Positions 44,168 to 56,741 of a DNA stretch of 64,000 bases are shown here, in pieces. The translations under genes and the position numbers were made by a program. This stretch comes from Cordia subcordata (lineage: Eukaryota; Streptophyta; Magnoliopsida; Boraginales; Cordiaceae), in assembly GCA_028554755.1 (NCBI GenBank), contig JAPTOF010000038.1, positions 124,001-188,000 on the forward strand. The letters run 5' to 3'. The notes below the pieces were generated by a model. The model had not been told where the DNA came from and searched no databases. It saw nothing but the letters and a program-made list of their open reading frames with translations. Numbering within the stretch: the stretch's first letter is position 1; each line of letters begins with the position of its first letter.

Positions 44168-46285
44168 ATGGGAAAGAAAAAGAGAAATTCCTCTTCTTTA
44201 TGGCAAAGTGCTGGAATTTTGGCTAAGAAGCAATCTCTTGCTAGCTCTCTACAAGGTACTTTCTCTTTTGATAATCTTGATGAGGTGGATTTGCCCTCTT
44301 CTCCTTCTTTTCTTGAGAGGGAAGATGCATCATCCACCTCTAGTAAGGAATTCAAGGAAGTTTTTAAAGCTCTTGAATCTTGTCATACCTTTAAGGAACA
44401 CTTTGATGCTCAAAACAAAGCAAAATCTGATTTTGTGCGAAATCTCACTAACAAAACTTGCTCAAGATTCCCTCTTTCTCCTACCATAAGGCTTGATGTT
44501 GGCCCTTGCAAGAAGAAGCCAGAAATGGAACTTGCTCAACTTCTCTTTCATCCCCTTCTTCAAGTCATTCCTCTTCTTTGGGTCGTAATAGCCCTCTTCA
44601 GTCTTCAAAGCATGTATCCTCAGTCAACAAAGCTTCTTCAATCGGACATGGAGATATGAATGAAAGTGAAGAAGGACTGGACATTGGCTTATTATCTGCT
44701 GGACAACAAACTTCTCATGGGCCGGTCAATGATTGTGCACCCGAGTTATTGCAAGGAGTCAAGGAACATGGCAGCACTTTTTCAGGCCCCTCCAAGCAAA
44801 ATTTGACAACTCACTCTTTTCAAGTAAATCCAAATCTAACCCTCATGCCATTGGACTTCAGGCACTTGATACAATTGAACATTTCCCTCCTCTTAAAGCC
44901 CCAATTTTCAAATGCACATCGATTAGACCCCCAAAGCCAAGTCAGACCACTTTTTTAAATGATGTGGATGCCAACATGGCCACCAATGCCACGCAAGCTC
45001 AAGTTACATTCCAAAAAAATACAACGGGAAGAACCTCTTCAAAGTACGCCAAGCAAGACAATATTCTCAAGCCATACATGGAACTCAGTCCATGTAGCAA
45101 AGGAGATTCAAGTCATGCACATCAAAATGTTCTCGTCTTGTGCCTAAACAACCAGCCAACAAAATGCTTGGAAAAAGCCACTCAAACTAAGGTATGAACC
45201 TTTTCCAAATGTCCCTTCTTTTGATCAGGGTGGTGTGTTTACAAAACATATGGATGCTAACTTGAAATTTGAGGAAGAACATAACTACAATATTGTTGAC
45301 GGGAATAAGGAAATTGTAGATCCACCCGAGGACTTATATGATGATGGTGACAAATTTTGGAATTATTGCCTTGTTGGGCAATTCCTTGGTGCCTCCCCCC
45401 CTCCCCCAAACCTTTCTTTCTTATTAAAAATATGAGTTTCCTTGGAAGAAATTTGGCAAAGTTGACATACATACAAAAACAAAGGGTCTCTTTGTCTTCA
45501 AATTTGAAAAGGAAGAATTTGGCCGAAAAGTTCTTCAAAAACTTTGGCATGTGAGTCATAGACCAGTTTTGTTGAGAAAATGGGAACCAAACATGGAATT
45601 TGTGAATTTATCATGCAAAAAAGTCTCAATTTGGATTAAACTTTGAGAGGTCCCAATGAGCCTTTATTCCAAAAGAGGACTTGGTTATGTTGCATCCTTC
45701 ATTGGAAAACCTATTCAAATGCATGCACTTACAAACTCAAGGAGAAATTTAGAGTTTGCTAGAGAATGCATTGAAGTGGATTTGGATGGAAATCTCTCGG
45801 CCACTATCTTTCCAAAATTAAGAGATGGTTCAAGAGCAAAGGTTGGAGTTGAGTTTGCTTGGAAGCCAATAATGCAAGATGGTTGGACATGTGGATGATA
45901 ATTGCCCTTTGAACCCCCAACCTCAAAGGCAAGTCACTAAGAAGCCCCTTAAAGTTCATTATGAATGGCAAGTTGTGGGCAGGAAACAAGATCCTTTGAA
46001 GAGCATTACTCCTACTAAGGAATCTCATAATGATGATAAGCCTTCCAAAGCTAAGGAGACTATCTCTCGGTCTCCCTCCCAGAGGTAACACTTGATCCCT
46101 TTAGGTCTAAAATGATACATTCCAATCAATTTGAGGCCCTTGACCAAGAGGGAGATGTTGAAGATAGTGCTTTCAATCATTCTAAAAAGTCTATTTTGAA
46201 TGCAGAGTTGCAGTCAAGTTGCACGCCAAATGCTCATGGGAATCAAAATCAGGGGCCTAATGCTCCTTCCCCATCATCTCAATAA
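44168..46285 (+). pseudogene. LINE-U ORF1 (DUF4283-like, broken CCHC)
   Basis: The start is at MGKKKRNSSSLWQSAG (44168), not the ATG four codons upstream, because MGKKKR is the family opening. EREDASSTSSKEFKEVFKAL identifies the N-terminal region. Frameshifts near 44560, 44850, 45190 and 45430 separate the pieces. The DUF4283-like domain runs over about 45240-45850 (CLVGQFLGA, SKRGLGYVASFIGKPIQMHA). A small deletion removed the first half of the zinc knuckle, leaving CKMVGHVDDNC without the first cysteine. The C-terminal frame ends SPSSQ-stop at TAA 46283-46285. Confidence 0.83.
46282..46285 (+). promoter_or_regulatory. decayed ATGA overlap (now ATAA), LINE-U
   Basis: The ORF1 stop is TAA and the ORF2 start codon position reads ATA (then NFCFWKIRGLNSPNKQKE). 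A single G-to-A change in ATGA explains both: the stop is kept and the start is lost. Confidence 0.75.
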
Positions 46286-47770
46286 ATTTTTGCTTTTGGA
46301 AAATTAGGGGTCTTAATTCCCCTAATAAGCAAAAAGAAGTTATGTTGCTGATCAATAAGCATCATTTAGACATTTTTTGTCTTTTGAAGAACAAGGTGTT
46401 TTGTGTGATAGCATCAATTTCATTAGCTCCCGTTTTGATAATCTTGGTTTCGCAAATCATTTGGATGATTCAGTCAAGGGGCGAATTTGGCTATTTTGGA
46501 GGAAAAATATTCATACAACTTATATTGATTCTTGTGATCAAGCCCTTCTTTTCAACTTTGATGATCATATTCATCAATCTTTTCTTGTTGCATTCATCTA
46601 TGGCCGCAATGATGCTACAAGTAGAAGGAAACTTTAAAACAAACTTGAATCTTGGTCTTCATGGTGTGATGAAAGTAAGTTTTGCATTTTGGGTGATTTC
46701 AATGAGGTCTTGCATTGTGGGGATAAATCTAGCTCTTCCTCTATTCCTAAAAGTGCATGGGACTTTAAATCTTTTGTTGCAAATGCTAAAATGCAAGAAG
46801 TAAAAGCTCATGGGCCTTACATTACTTGGACAAACAAAGGGGATGATGGCAACTTTTTGGCAAGCAAAATTGATAGAGCCTTGATTAATGCATGTTGGAT
46901 TCACAACTATCATCATTCTTTCTTATTGATGGATAGTCTCAGTATCTCTAATCATTGCCCTCGCATCATGCATACTTGTAAGTCTTGGAAATCTTCTCCT
47001 AAATCCTTCAAATTTTATAATGCTTGGACCGCTCACTTGGATTTCATGAAGCTTGTGGAAGAACATTGGAGTGCACGGGGTTTTGGTACTCTAATTTCCA
47101 TTCTCTGTCAAAAACAAAAGATCTTCAAACAACCACTCAAAGCATTTGATAAGAAGCACTTTTCTTGCATTCCTAATGCAATTAAGGATCTTCGTGGGGA
47201 GCTTGATATTGTTTAATGTGCTCCCTTTAATGGTAAGCATAATGCTGCACTTCTTGACAAGGAAAGGAACATCGTGACCCACTTGGAAAATCTTGAAGCT
47301 ACTTATAAAGCTATGCTCATCCAAAAATCAAGACATTCTTGGATCAAAGAAGCGGATACAAATACCAAATTCTTTCACAATGCTATGAAGAGAAGGCAGA
47401 TCAAGAATACTATCCACGCAATCAAGAATGAAAATGGACATCTCCTTTTGAAAGACTTTGAAGTGAAGAATGAATTCATTGGCTACTACAAAAAACTCCT
47501 TGGCACTAAATCTTCATCACATGTCAATGTGGATATCTTGAGGAACATCATTGATAAATCAATTGACAATGACTTTGCTGCCACCATTATTGCTCCTATC
47601 TCAAAGATTGAAAGCAAGGATGCACTTTTCTCTCTTAATCTGAACAAAAGTCTGGGTCCAGATGGTTATACCTCTCTTTTCTATAAGGTTGCTTGGGAGA
47701 TTGTGGGAGAAGATGTTACAAATACAATCAACTCTTTCTTTGAATCAAGTAAGCTTCTTAAGGAGGTAAA

Positions 47771-47783
47771 TTCTACCATCATT
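47771..47783 (+). repeat. left TSD of insert A
   Basis: TTCTACCATCATT, 13 bp, repeated exactly at 48963-48975. Excision restores VNSTIITLVPKV in the RT. Confidence 0.9.
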
Positions 47784-48962
47784 TTTTTTGTGAGGTAAGT
47801 GAGTTTTTATAAAATCGCAAAAAGTACAATCCATTGCACACCACTCTTCCACTAAACATGAACCAAACAAACAAGAATAAGGGGCTGCCAAATACAAGAC
47901 AAATTCAAATTCAAATGCCCTTCAATTCTAAAACACAAAAAGCAATGCTCAATGAATTACAGGTCAAAATGAAGAAGTAAAATACAAATAGAAACAAAGA
48001 TGCAAGCAACCAACACAATAAAACTTCAAAGAGAAATGACCCGAGAGCTTGTCCCCTGCATAAAGGTAGGGTTCGAATCATCATCATCATTTCAAAAATC
48101 ATTGTTAAGAACTTCAAAGTGGTTGCGGATCTTCACAACGGGCTAGAGCTATTTTGAGGAGAGGGAGATCTCCTAGGAGAGAGTGGCCGGGTGTCTCTTG
48201 GAGAATTTGGCTGAGGGCCTTTTTGAGTAGTATCCAGTGGCCTATTTGGTGAGCTTGGTGCATTTTGTCTAGAACCACTTGAGAATTGACCCTAAGTGAC
48301 TTTTTTCTTTCCAACTTCAATCCAATCCTTTTTAGTTATTTGCTTTGAAGCATTATGATCCACATTTTGAATGTCATCAGGGGGATTTTGTTCAATGGAT
48401 ATGCAACATCAATGTGACCAACCATTTTACATTTAGAGCACTTTGAAGGCTGTCAAGTGTAATCAACTTCAACCTTGGCTCGTAAGCCATCTCTAAGTTT
48501 GGGAAAAAAAACCTCTGGTAAGTCTTCCTCAAGATTGACCTCCACACATACTCTAACAAATTCAAGATTGTTTCTTGACTCTGTAAGAGAATCCATTCAC
48601 AATGGTGTACCAATGAAAGAGGCCACATAACTAAGTCCTCTCTTAGACCAAAGACTAAGGGGAATATCTCTAAACTTGACCAAAATTGGAACTCTATCAC
48701 ACTTGAGATTGATAAATTGTAAGTTGGGCTCCTATTTCCTAAGGAGAAGAGGCCTATGATGAACATGCCATAATTGTTCTAAAACTCTTTGACAAGAATC
48801 CTCATTCTCAAACTTAAAGATAAATAACTCTTGGCCCTTGGTTTTGATTTCCACCTTGCCATATTGCTGCCAAGCAATTTCAACCACATGCTTAATGAGG
48901 AAAAAAGGTGGAGGAGCTCCAAGAAATTGTTTGACAAGACAATGTTTCCAATATGTACCACT
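47784..48962 (-). mobile_element. insert A, 5'-truncated ORF1-only LINE
   Basis: A 1,179-bp minus-strand insertion with T-run, terminal motif CTCACTTACCTCAC, a 3' UTR and an ORF1 C-terminal half. The 13-bp TSD is exact, so both ends are known. It has no ORF2. Together with LINE-E it shows that ORF1-only LINEs move with the marks of target-primed reverse transcription, here with 5' truncation. Confidence 0.9.
48080..48960 (-). pseudogene. insert A ORF1, C-terminal half
   Basis: Minus strand: TYWKHCLVKQFLGAPPPFFLI, VEIAWQQYGKVEIKTKGQ, LWHVHHRPLLLRK (DUF4283-like), then a knuckle region (CSKCKMVGHI-type, partly shifted) and a Ser/Pro-rich tail. Frame changes near 48730 and 48400 and a stop near 48300. 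Close to LINE-B and LINE-X. Confidence 0.78.
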
Positions 48963-49507
48963 TTCTACCATCATTACTCTTGTGCCTAAAGTTTCTAGCC
49001 CCTCTATGGTTAAAGATTTTAGGTCTATCTCTTATTGCAACACCATTTACAAATACATCTCCAAGATTATTGCAAATAGGCTTAAAGATTGCTTACCACT
49101 CATCATTTCATGGAATCAATCTGCTTTCATCAAGAATAGGCTCATACATGAAAACATCATGCTTGCACATGACATTATGAGAGGCTATGCTAGATGCCAT
49201 ATTTCCCCAAGATGTGCTCTCAAAGTTATCTTATGAAGGCTTTTGACACTTCGAATTAGAGCTTTATTGAATACTCTCTCCTTGCTATTGGTTTCCCTTA
49301 AAAATTTGTGGATTGGATTGGGGCTTGTATTTCAACTCCTAGTTTTTCTATTGCTCTTAATGATGGTTTGGAAGGCTACTTCTTTGGTACAAATGGGATT
49401 AGGCAAGGAGATCCTGTATCACCCTACCTTTTTGTTCTTTGTATGAAGGTGCTTTCTTGTATGCTTAACAAGTTGAAGAATAATCCAGGCTTTCACTTCC
49501 ATCCAAT

Positions 49508-52500
49508 ATTTTTTTTTTGGCAAGGTAAGTGAGTTGCTTTGCATTCATGAAAAAGGATGTACAAAAATCAAGGCATTTACAAAAAAAGGGGCTGGCCTAA
49601 TTAAGAATTTCTTCTATCCCCCACAATTTACAAATTTTCCTATTAATACAAGAGGAAGTAAAGTGTTTTCCAATGATACATTTAAGTTGGACATGATTAT
49701 AAATGGATGAGAACAATTGATCTTCCATCTTGATGCCCTGGTGGAATTCACAGCAATTCCTTTCATTCCAAACAAAGTAAATTGTAGCCTCTAGGAGATG
49801 CGTCAAGATGGTAGCTTTGAGGTTTCTTTCATGTGCTTGAGGAGATCTCATCCCATTCAATCAATGTCTTGAATCATGGTGAGATGAAGACCTTTGTGCA
49901 AAATTCTTCTAGTGAAACATCAATTAAAGAAAAGATGATCTCGAGTTTCACACCAAAAATTGCAAAAGATACAAGTGGGATTTATCTCTTTTCCCCAACA
50001 TAACATTCTAAACTTTGTGCTAAGTTGATCTAGGACAACAAGCCAAGTTAAAAAAAGCATGCCGAGGGGTATGTGCTTTGAACCACATAATGTGATGCCA
50101 ATCAACTTTAGTCTTCCTCATTCTAATATTCTCCCAAGTATGCAGAAAAGTGAAATCACCATTTGGGGAAAGATCCCAAGTGAAAGAGTCTAGCTTTTCC
50201 TCCAAAAGTTGGTTACTAGGGGTATTAATATACAAGAGGTGAATAGGCCAAGACCATAGCCTTGTAAGCAAAAATCACTAACCTTTGCATAGTAGAGAGG
50301 ATTGTTGAAAGTGTTACTCCAATTGTTGAAAAGAATACCGTCCATGTGCCATTTGTCATGCCAAAAGAGTGTTTGCTTTCCATTACCAAGAACATGAGTA
50401 ATGTGAGGTCTTGTAATGTCATAGCATTTGAGAAGACTTTTAAGAATCCAACCAGAACCTTTTGATGGAATTAAAGTCCAAATGGATTTACATTTGATAT
50501 AGTTTTCATGCATCTAATTGCTCCAAAGAGATTCTCAAAAAGCATACATCATCTAAAAGGATTTGAGGATAAATGTGTTGTTTATATCTTTAATTTTTTG
50601 GATGCCAAGGCCACCTTCATCAAGTGGCACACAAATGTCTTTCCAAGCAATTTTAGCCCCCGTATTCCTCCAAAGAAAGGCATGGAATTTGGATTCAATT
50701 GTTTCAATCATACCCTTAGGAATAAGTAAAGCACCAGCCCAATAAGATCAAACTTGCAAAAGAGTAGATTTAATAAGAATTAATCTACCCGCATCGAAAA
50801 GCAATTGAGTGGTCCAATTTTCAAGTCTTCTAGTGATTTTCTCCAAAAGTGGAAGACAATCAGCCTTTCTAAGCTTCCTAGATAGAAGAGGAATAGCCAA
50901 GTATCTAATGGGAAGATTTCCTTCCTTGAAATCCACAATGTTAAGAAAATCAAGTTTTTCCTCATGAGAAACACCCCCAGAAAAGATATCACTCTTTGCA
51001 TTATTCACCTTCAAACTCGAGAGGGAGAAAAAAGTATTCAACATTTCCATGATACTTTCAACGGAACTAATATTGCCCTTGCAAAAAATAAAGAGATCAT
51101 CGACAAAGCAATGGTGATTTAACTTCAACTTAGCATATTTTGGATGAAAACCAAACTTTAAGTTTTGCTCCAATTTGTTGAGCATGCAAGAAAAGACTTC
51201 CATACAAATAACAAAAATATATGGAGAGAGAGAATCACCTTCTCTAATGCCATTTGCTCCTTTGAAGTACCTCTCAAGACTTCCATTTAAATCAATAGAG
51301 AAACTTAGAGAAGAAATGCAAGCCATAATCCAATTCACAAAAAAATTTGGAAACCCAAAGCAAGAAGAGTATATTCAATGAACTTCCAATTAAGGGAGTC
51401 AAAAGCCTTCATGATATCCACTTTTAGTGCACATCTAGAAGAGATTTGTGATCTAGTATAACCTCTAAGAAGATCATGGGCCACAAGAATATTTTCATTA
51501 ATAAGTCTCCCTTTGATGAAAGCTGGCTGATTCCAAGAGATAATGGAAGGCAAACAATCTTTGAGCCTATTTACAAGCAATTTGGAGATGCATTTATAGA
51601 TAGTGTTGCAACATGAGATAGGCCTAAAGTCCTTCAACCAAGAAGGATTTTGAACTTTAGGTATAAGGGCAGTGTAAGTAGCATTTACCTCCTTAAGCAA
51701 TTAGAATTGAAAAAAGATCCAATGGCATTTAGCACATCATTGCCAACAATATCCCAAGCCATCATATAGAAAAGAGAGGTATAGATATCTTATAAAAAAG
51801 AGAGGTATAGCCATCTAGTCTTGGGCTCTTATTAGGATTAAGAGAGAAGAGAGTGGCTTTGATTTCCTCAAAAGTGAAAAGGGCAGCAAGCTTTTCCAAA
51901 CAACCTTCATCAATAGTTTTGCCTAAGATATCTTTAATAATCTCCATACTAGCATGAGAATGAGAAGGCGTGCCAATGATATTCTTGAAATAAGAAATAA
52001 ATTCAGTTTTGATCTCCTCCGTTGAAGTGATGAGCTTCCCTTCTTTATTATTGATGGCATAAATGAAATTATTGCTTTTCCTCTCTCGAATCTTGTTGTT
52101 GAAAAAGCTTGTGTTTGCATCTCCATCTTTGATCCAATTCACCCTAGACTTTTGATGGAGCATGTTTTTGTAGGCGGCTACAAGATCTTCAATTTCCAAT
52201 ATGAGCTCCTTTTCTTTGTTGAGTACACCATCATCAAGGTTCCCATTGAGCAAAGTGAATTGCATTTCCATAAGAGATTCTTTGAGATCCTCAATATGCT
52301 TTGGAATACAAGAGAAATATTTTTTTTAGCAAAATCCTTGAGAGCCCTCTTGAGTATCTTTTGCTTTTGGAAGAGAATGAACATTGGAGTGCCAAAGAAC
52401 TGTGCATTCCAATGTTCATTCACCACTTGTAAAAAAAGAGCATGAGATGTCCAAGCATTACATAATTTGAATGGCTTTGGAGAGAAGTGCTTGACTATGC

Positions 52501-53139
52501 TAGTGTGGACAATAAGAGGACAATGATCTAAAATGCCTATATTGCCAATTAAGAGAGAAGAATTATCCATATGCTCCATCCAAGTTGCATTAAGAAGAGC
52601 TCTGTCAAGCTTGCTAGCAATAAGATTACCCCTTGAGATTCGATTAGGCCAAGTAAAATGAGGGCCTATGGCTTTAAGTTCATAAATGTGTGCATGACTT
52701 GTACAATCTTTGAAATCCCAAGCACTAGAAGGAATGGACATAGAAGCTAACCTATCTCCACAATTTAAGATTTCACTGAAAACACCAAAAATGCAAAGGG
52801 GCCCCTCTTCACACCAAAGACTCCAATTTCTTATCCTTGCCCAAAGTTGTTGCCTTCTTGAGGGTTCATTCCTACCATAGAGAAAAGCAACAAAGAGAGA
52901 CGGTTGTGATGAAAATTCAAGTGACACAAAATGCCTTGCTCCATAGTATCAATGATGGTGGTTTTTATGTGGTGCCTCCAAAAGAGCCAAATTCTTCCAG
53001 CCATATTCTCATCCATGTAGTTTGCAAAACCCAAAGTGTTGAAGTAAGAGTCAATAAGAAAATCATTTGCCACTTTGGTCTTCTAAAGACAAAAGCAATC
53101 TAACTTATGTTTATTGATCAAGTCCTTCACTTTCTTGGC
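49508..53139 (-). mobile_element. insert B, 5'-truncated two-ORF-type LINE
   Basis: Minus-strand 3.6-kb insert. T-run at 49508, terminal motif CTCACTTACCTTGCC, 3' UTR, and ORF2 back to the first endonuclease codons (VKDLINKHKLDCFC), where it is truncated. No clear TSD; a few host bases were lost at the junction (host HPK|CSHLK rejoins across it). Confidence 0.82.
49600..53139 (-). pseudogene. insert B ORF2 (EN, RT, zf-RVT)
   Basis: Endonuclease from about 53130 to 52440, with LASMSIPSSAWDF and ILDHCPL; GDFNE is changed to GVFSE, losing catalytic residues. RT over 51840-50750: FRPISCCNTIYKCIS, DIMKAFDSLNWKF, catalytic FVDD (plus 51096-51107). The C-terminus (50513-49600) carries VDWHHIMWFKAHTPRHAF and WNERNCCEF. 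Frame breaks near 52330, 51730, 51340, 50750 and 50190. Confidence 0.83.
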
Positions 53140-53403
53140 TGCTCTCACTTGAAGCTTAATCACATTTGCTTTGTGGATAACATCTTTATCTTTTGCAAAG
53201 GGGATTTGAATTCTATTGATTGCATCATGAATACCTTGAGGACTTTCACATCATACTCCGGGCTGCATATCAATTATGCTAAAAGTGATATCTTCTTTGG
53301 TGGGATTTCTCATGATGTAAGAATGACAATCGTGAATAGGGTTGGATTCAATGAAGGAGATCTCCCAATTCAATATTTGGGCATCCCTCTTGCCTTAAGA
53401 ATT

Positions 53404-54313
53404 ACATTCAACATAGAATTGGGAATGGTACAAACACATTCTTTTGGATTGATAATTGGTACAAAGATGGTTCACTCTTGGAACATTGGTCAAGTACATT
53501 TCCCGCCCCTCCTCTCCTCTCAAAGGTATGTGACATCTTCTCTAATGGAGCATGGAATTGGCCAACTTACCTTCAACATATTGATGTTCCAAATTTTATT
53601 CTTCATGGTGACAACATTGATAAAATGGTTTGGACTCTTTCTCCAGATGGAGACTTCTCTTTCAAACACACTTTGGAGCATTTTCGAAGGAAGGGCAGCC
53701 ACTTCAAGGGTTATAACCTCATTTGGCACAAGGGGCACAATTCAAGGCATAGCTTTATTGTTTGGCTTGCATTCCTTGATTGTTTGAGTACAAGGTTCAG
53801 AATTCTTCATTGGGGGCTCAATATTAACCCATGTTGCATCTTTTGTAGAATGGGTTGTGAAACGAGGGACCATCTTTTTTTCGAATGTAGTTTCACTAGA
53901 AGGATTTGGAGAAATGGTCTTCTTCTCACCAAAATTCCGGAAAGCTTGATCTCTTGGGAAGACATTATCACTTATATCACTCCTTTTTCCCTTGAAAAGC
54001 ATTTGAAAGCAACCATTATCAAACATTTCTTTTGTGCAGCCGTGTACCACATTTGGATTGAAAGGAATCAGCGCATCTTCAAAGACAAAGCTAAAACCGA
54101 GGAGTTCATCTTCCATGCTATTTTTAATGATGATAGAGTTAAACTCTCAAATTGTAAAAAGTTTCCTTCCTCACCTTTGAACAAATCATTATGCAAAGAT
54201 TGGAGATTAGAAAATATTTTTGTATAGGTTCTTTTTGTACCTTCTCCATCTTGTACTTGTATATTTAACACATTTTAATGAAAATTCTCACTTATCCCGC
54301 GAAAAAAAAAAGA
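53404..54313 (+). mobile_element. insert C, 0.9-kb 5'-truncated LINE, near twin of LINE-H 3' end
   Basis: A same-strand insertion into LINE-U, running from the middle of the post-RT region to CTTATCCCGCG plus poly(A). The host codons IPLAL-RRLRKAD rejoin across it with a short AAGAA duplication. Over its whole length it differs from 23832-24742 at only scattered bases. It lacks the LINE-H stop at 24268 (it has TGC for Cys there), so it derives from a sister of LINE-H rather than from LINE-H itself. Its zf-RVT frame (53478-54227) is open for 249 codons. Confidence 0.85.
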
Positions 54314-54945
54314 AGGCTTAGAAAGGCTGATTATTTTCCTCTCTTGAAAAAAATCAATGCAAGACTTGATTCTTGGTGCGATAAATGGCTTTCTTTTACG
54401 GGTAGGCTTGTGCTCATCAAATCCACCCTTACTCAAATTTGTGCGTATTGGGCAAATGCTCTTCTTATTCCTAAAGGTGTATTGGCTGCAATTGAATCTA
54501 AATTCAAGTCTTTCTTATGGAGAAATGCTGGTCCCAAGGTTGCTTGGAAGGAAATTTGTCTTCCTTTGCGCGAAGAGAGGCTTGTTGTTAAAAGTATTGA
54601 AGAGATCAATAAAGTCTACATGCTTTAATTTTTTGAAAAATGTATGCAGCAAAAGAAACACTATAGAGCCAATGAATTCATTCAAATTACGTCAAAGATT
54701 CATCCATTTGGGTGTTACAAGCCCCTAGAGACACTAGTTGGATCTTTAAGATGCTGATGGGGTGCCGAAGTGTTACTAAAAGTCTCATACAACACAACAT
54801 TGGCGATGGCTCTAGCACTTATTTTTGGATTGATAATTGGACAAGCATTTTTCCAGATCCTCCCCTCTTTTCCAAGGTGAGTGACATACTCACTAATGGC
54901 ACTTGGAATTGGCCAATTCATCTTCAACACATTGAAGTCCCAAAC

Positions 54946-56741
54946 TTTTTCTTTTTTTGCAGGACAAGTATGATTATATTCCACTAAATCATGTAGTATA
55001 TACATGTACAAAGTGGAAGGGAACAAAAGAACCTATACAATAATATCTTCTAATATCCACAATTTGCATAAAGATTTGTTCAAAAGTGAGGAAGCAAATT
55101 TTCTACAATTTGAGAGTTTGTTTAACTCTAACATCATTGAAAATAGCATGAAAGATGGACTCCTCAGTTTTGGCTTGATGCTTAAAGATGCATTGATTCC
55201 TTTCAATCCAAATATGATAAACGACTGCTCCAAATAGATGCTTGACAATGGTGGCCTTCAAGTGCTTCTCAAGCACAAAGGGATTGATCTAAACAATGAT
55301 GTCTTTCCAACAAATCAAGTTTTTTGGAATTAAAGAGAGTTGGAGCCCTTTCCTTCAAATCTGTCTAGTGAAACTAAACTAGAAAAAGAGATGTTCTCTT
55401 GTTTCACAAACCATATAACAAAAAATGGAAGAAGGATTTATGTTGAGCCCCTAATGTAAAATTCTGAATTTTGTACTTAGTCGGTCAAGCTAGGCAAGCC
55501 AAACAATAAAGTTATGCCTTGGAATATGCCCCTTGTGCCAAATGATATTGTACCCCTCGAAATGATTGCCCTTTTTTCTAATGTATTCCAAAGTATTTTT
55601 TTGGGAGAAAGAGTCCATAAAGTTTTATCCAAGGTGTCTTCATGAGGTGCAAAACTTTGTACATCAATGTGAAGAAGAGAAGTTGGCCAATTCCAAGTGC
55701 CATTTGTGAAGATGTCACTAACCTTAGAAAAGAGAGGAGGAATCGGAAAAATTCTTGTCCAATGCTCCAAGAGGGAACCTTCTTTGTGCCAATTGTCAAT
55801 CCAAAAAAAGGTATTAGTGCCATTTCCAATATTGTGTTGATTGATACTTTTTGCAATACCTTGGCACCTCAAAATCATCTTGAAGATCCAACTAGTATCC
55901 CTTGGAGTTTGCAACACCCAAATGGAAGAATCTTTGATGTAATTTGTGTGGATCCATTGACTCCAAAGTGTTTCTTTTGCTGCATACATCCTTCAAAATA
56001 TTTTGAGCATGTAGACCATATTGATCTCCTTAATACTTCTAATACCAATCCTCTCTTCATGCATGGGAAGACAAACCTCCTTCCAGGCCACCTTAGGGCC
56101 CGTACTTCTCCATAAGAAAGCCTTGAATTTTGATTCAATGTCAGCCAAGACACCTTTAGGAATAAGAAGAGCATTTGTCCAATATGCACAAAGTTGAGTA
56201 AGGATTGATTTAATAAGTACAAGTCTACCTGCAAATGAGAGCCAATTGTTGCACCAAGTATCAATTCTCGCATTGATTTTTTCCAAGAGAGGATAGCAAT
56301 TAACTTTTCTAAACTTTCTTAAGAAAAGAGGGATACCCAAATAACGAATTGGAAGTTCTCTTTCATTGAATCCAACTCTTTCAACAATTGCCATTCTATC
56401 ATCACAAGGGACCATACCAAAGAAAATGTAACGTTTAGCTTTAATGATTTAGCACGGAGTATGAAGAGAAAGTCATCAAAGTATTCATGATACAATCAAT
56501 AGAGCTCAAATCCCCATTGCAAAAGATAAAGAGGTCACCTGCAAAACAAAGGTGGTTTAGCTTCAAGTGAGAACATTTTGGATGGAAATGAAAGCTTGTG
56601 ATATTCTTCAACTTGTTAAGCATACAAGAAAGAACCTCCAAACAAAGAACAAAAAGGTAGGGAGAGATAGGGTCTCCTTGCCTAATTCCATTTGCCCTAA
56701 GAAAGTAGCCTTTCAAACCACTATTAAGGGCAATAGAGAAG
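54946..56741 (-). mobile_element. insert D, 5'-truncated LINE (RT to tail)
   Basis: T-run at about 54946-54957, terminal motif CATACTTGTCCTGC, 3' UTR, the ORF2 C-terminus (55989-55477) and RT from motif B on (KGYFLRANGIRQGDPISPYLF). The catalytic box is FAGD (Asp to Gly). It is truncated at about 56741 within FSIALNSG. LINE-U resumes at RKGNHFEGYN, with about 30 codons of target missing. Confidence 0.82.
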
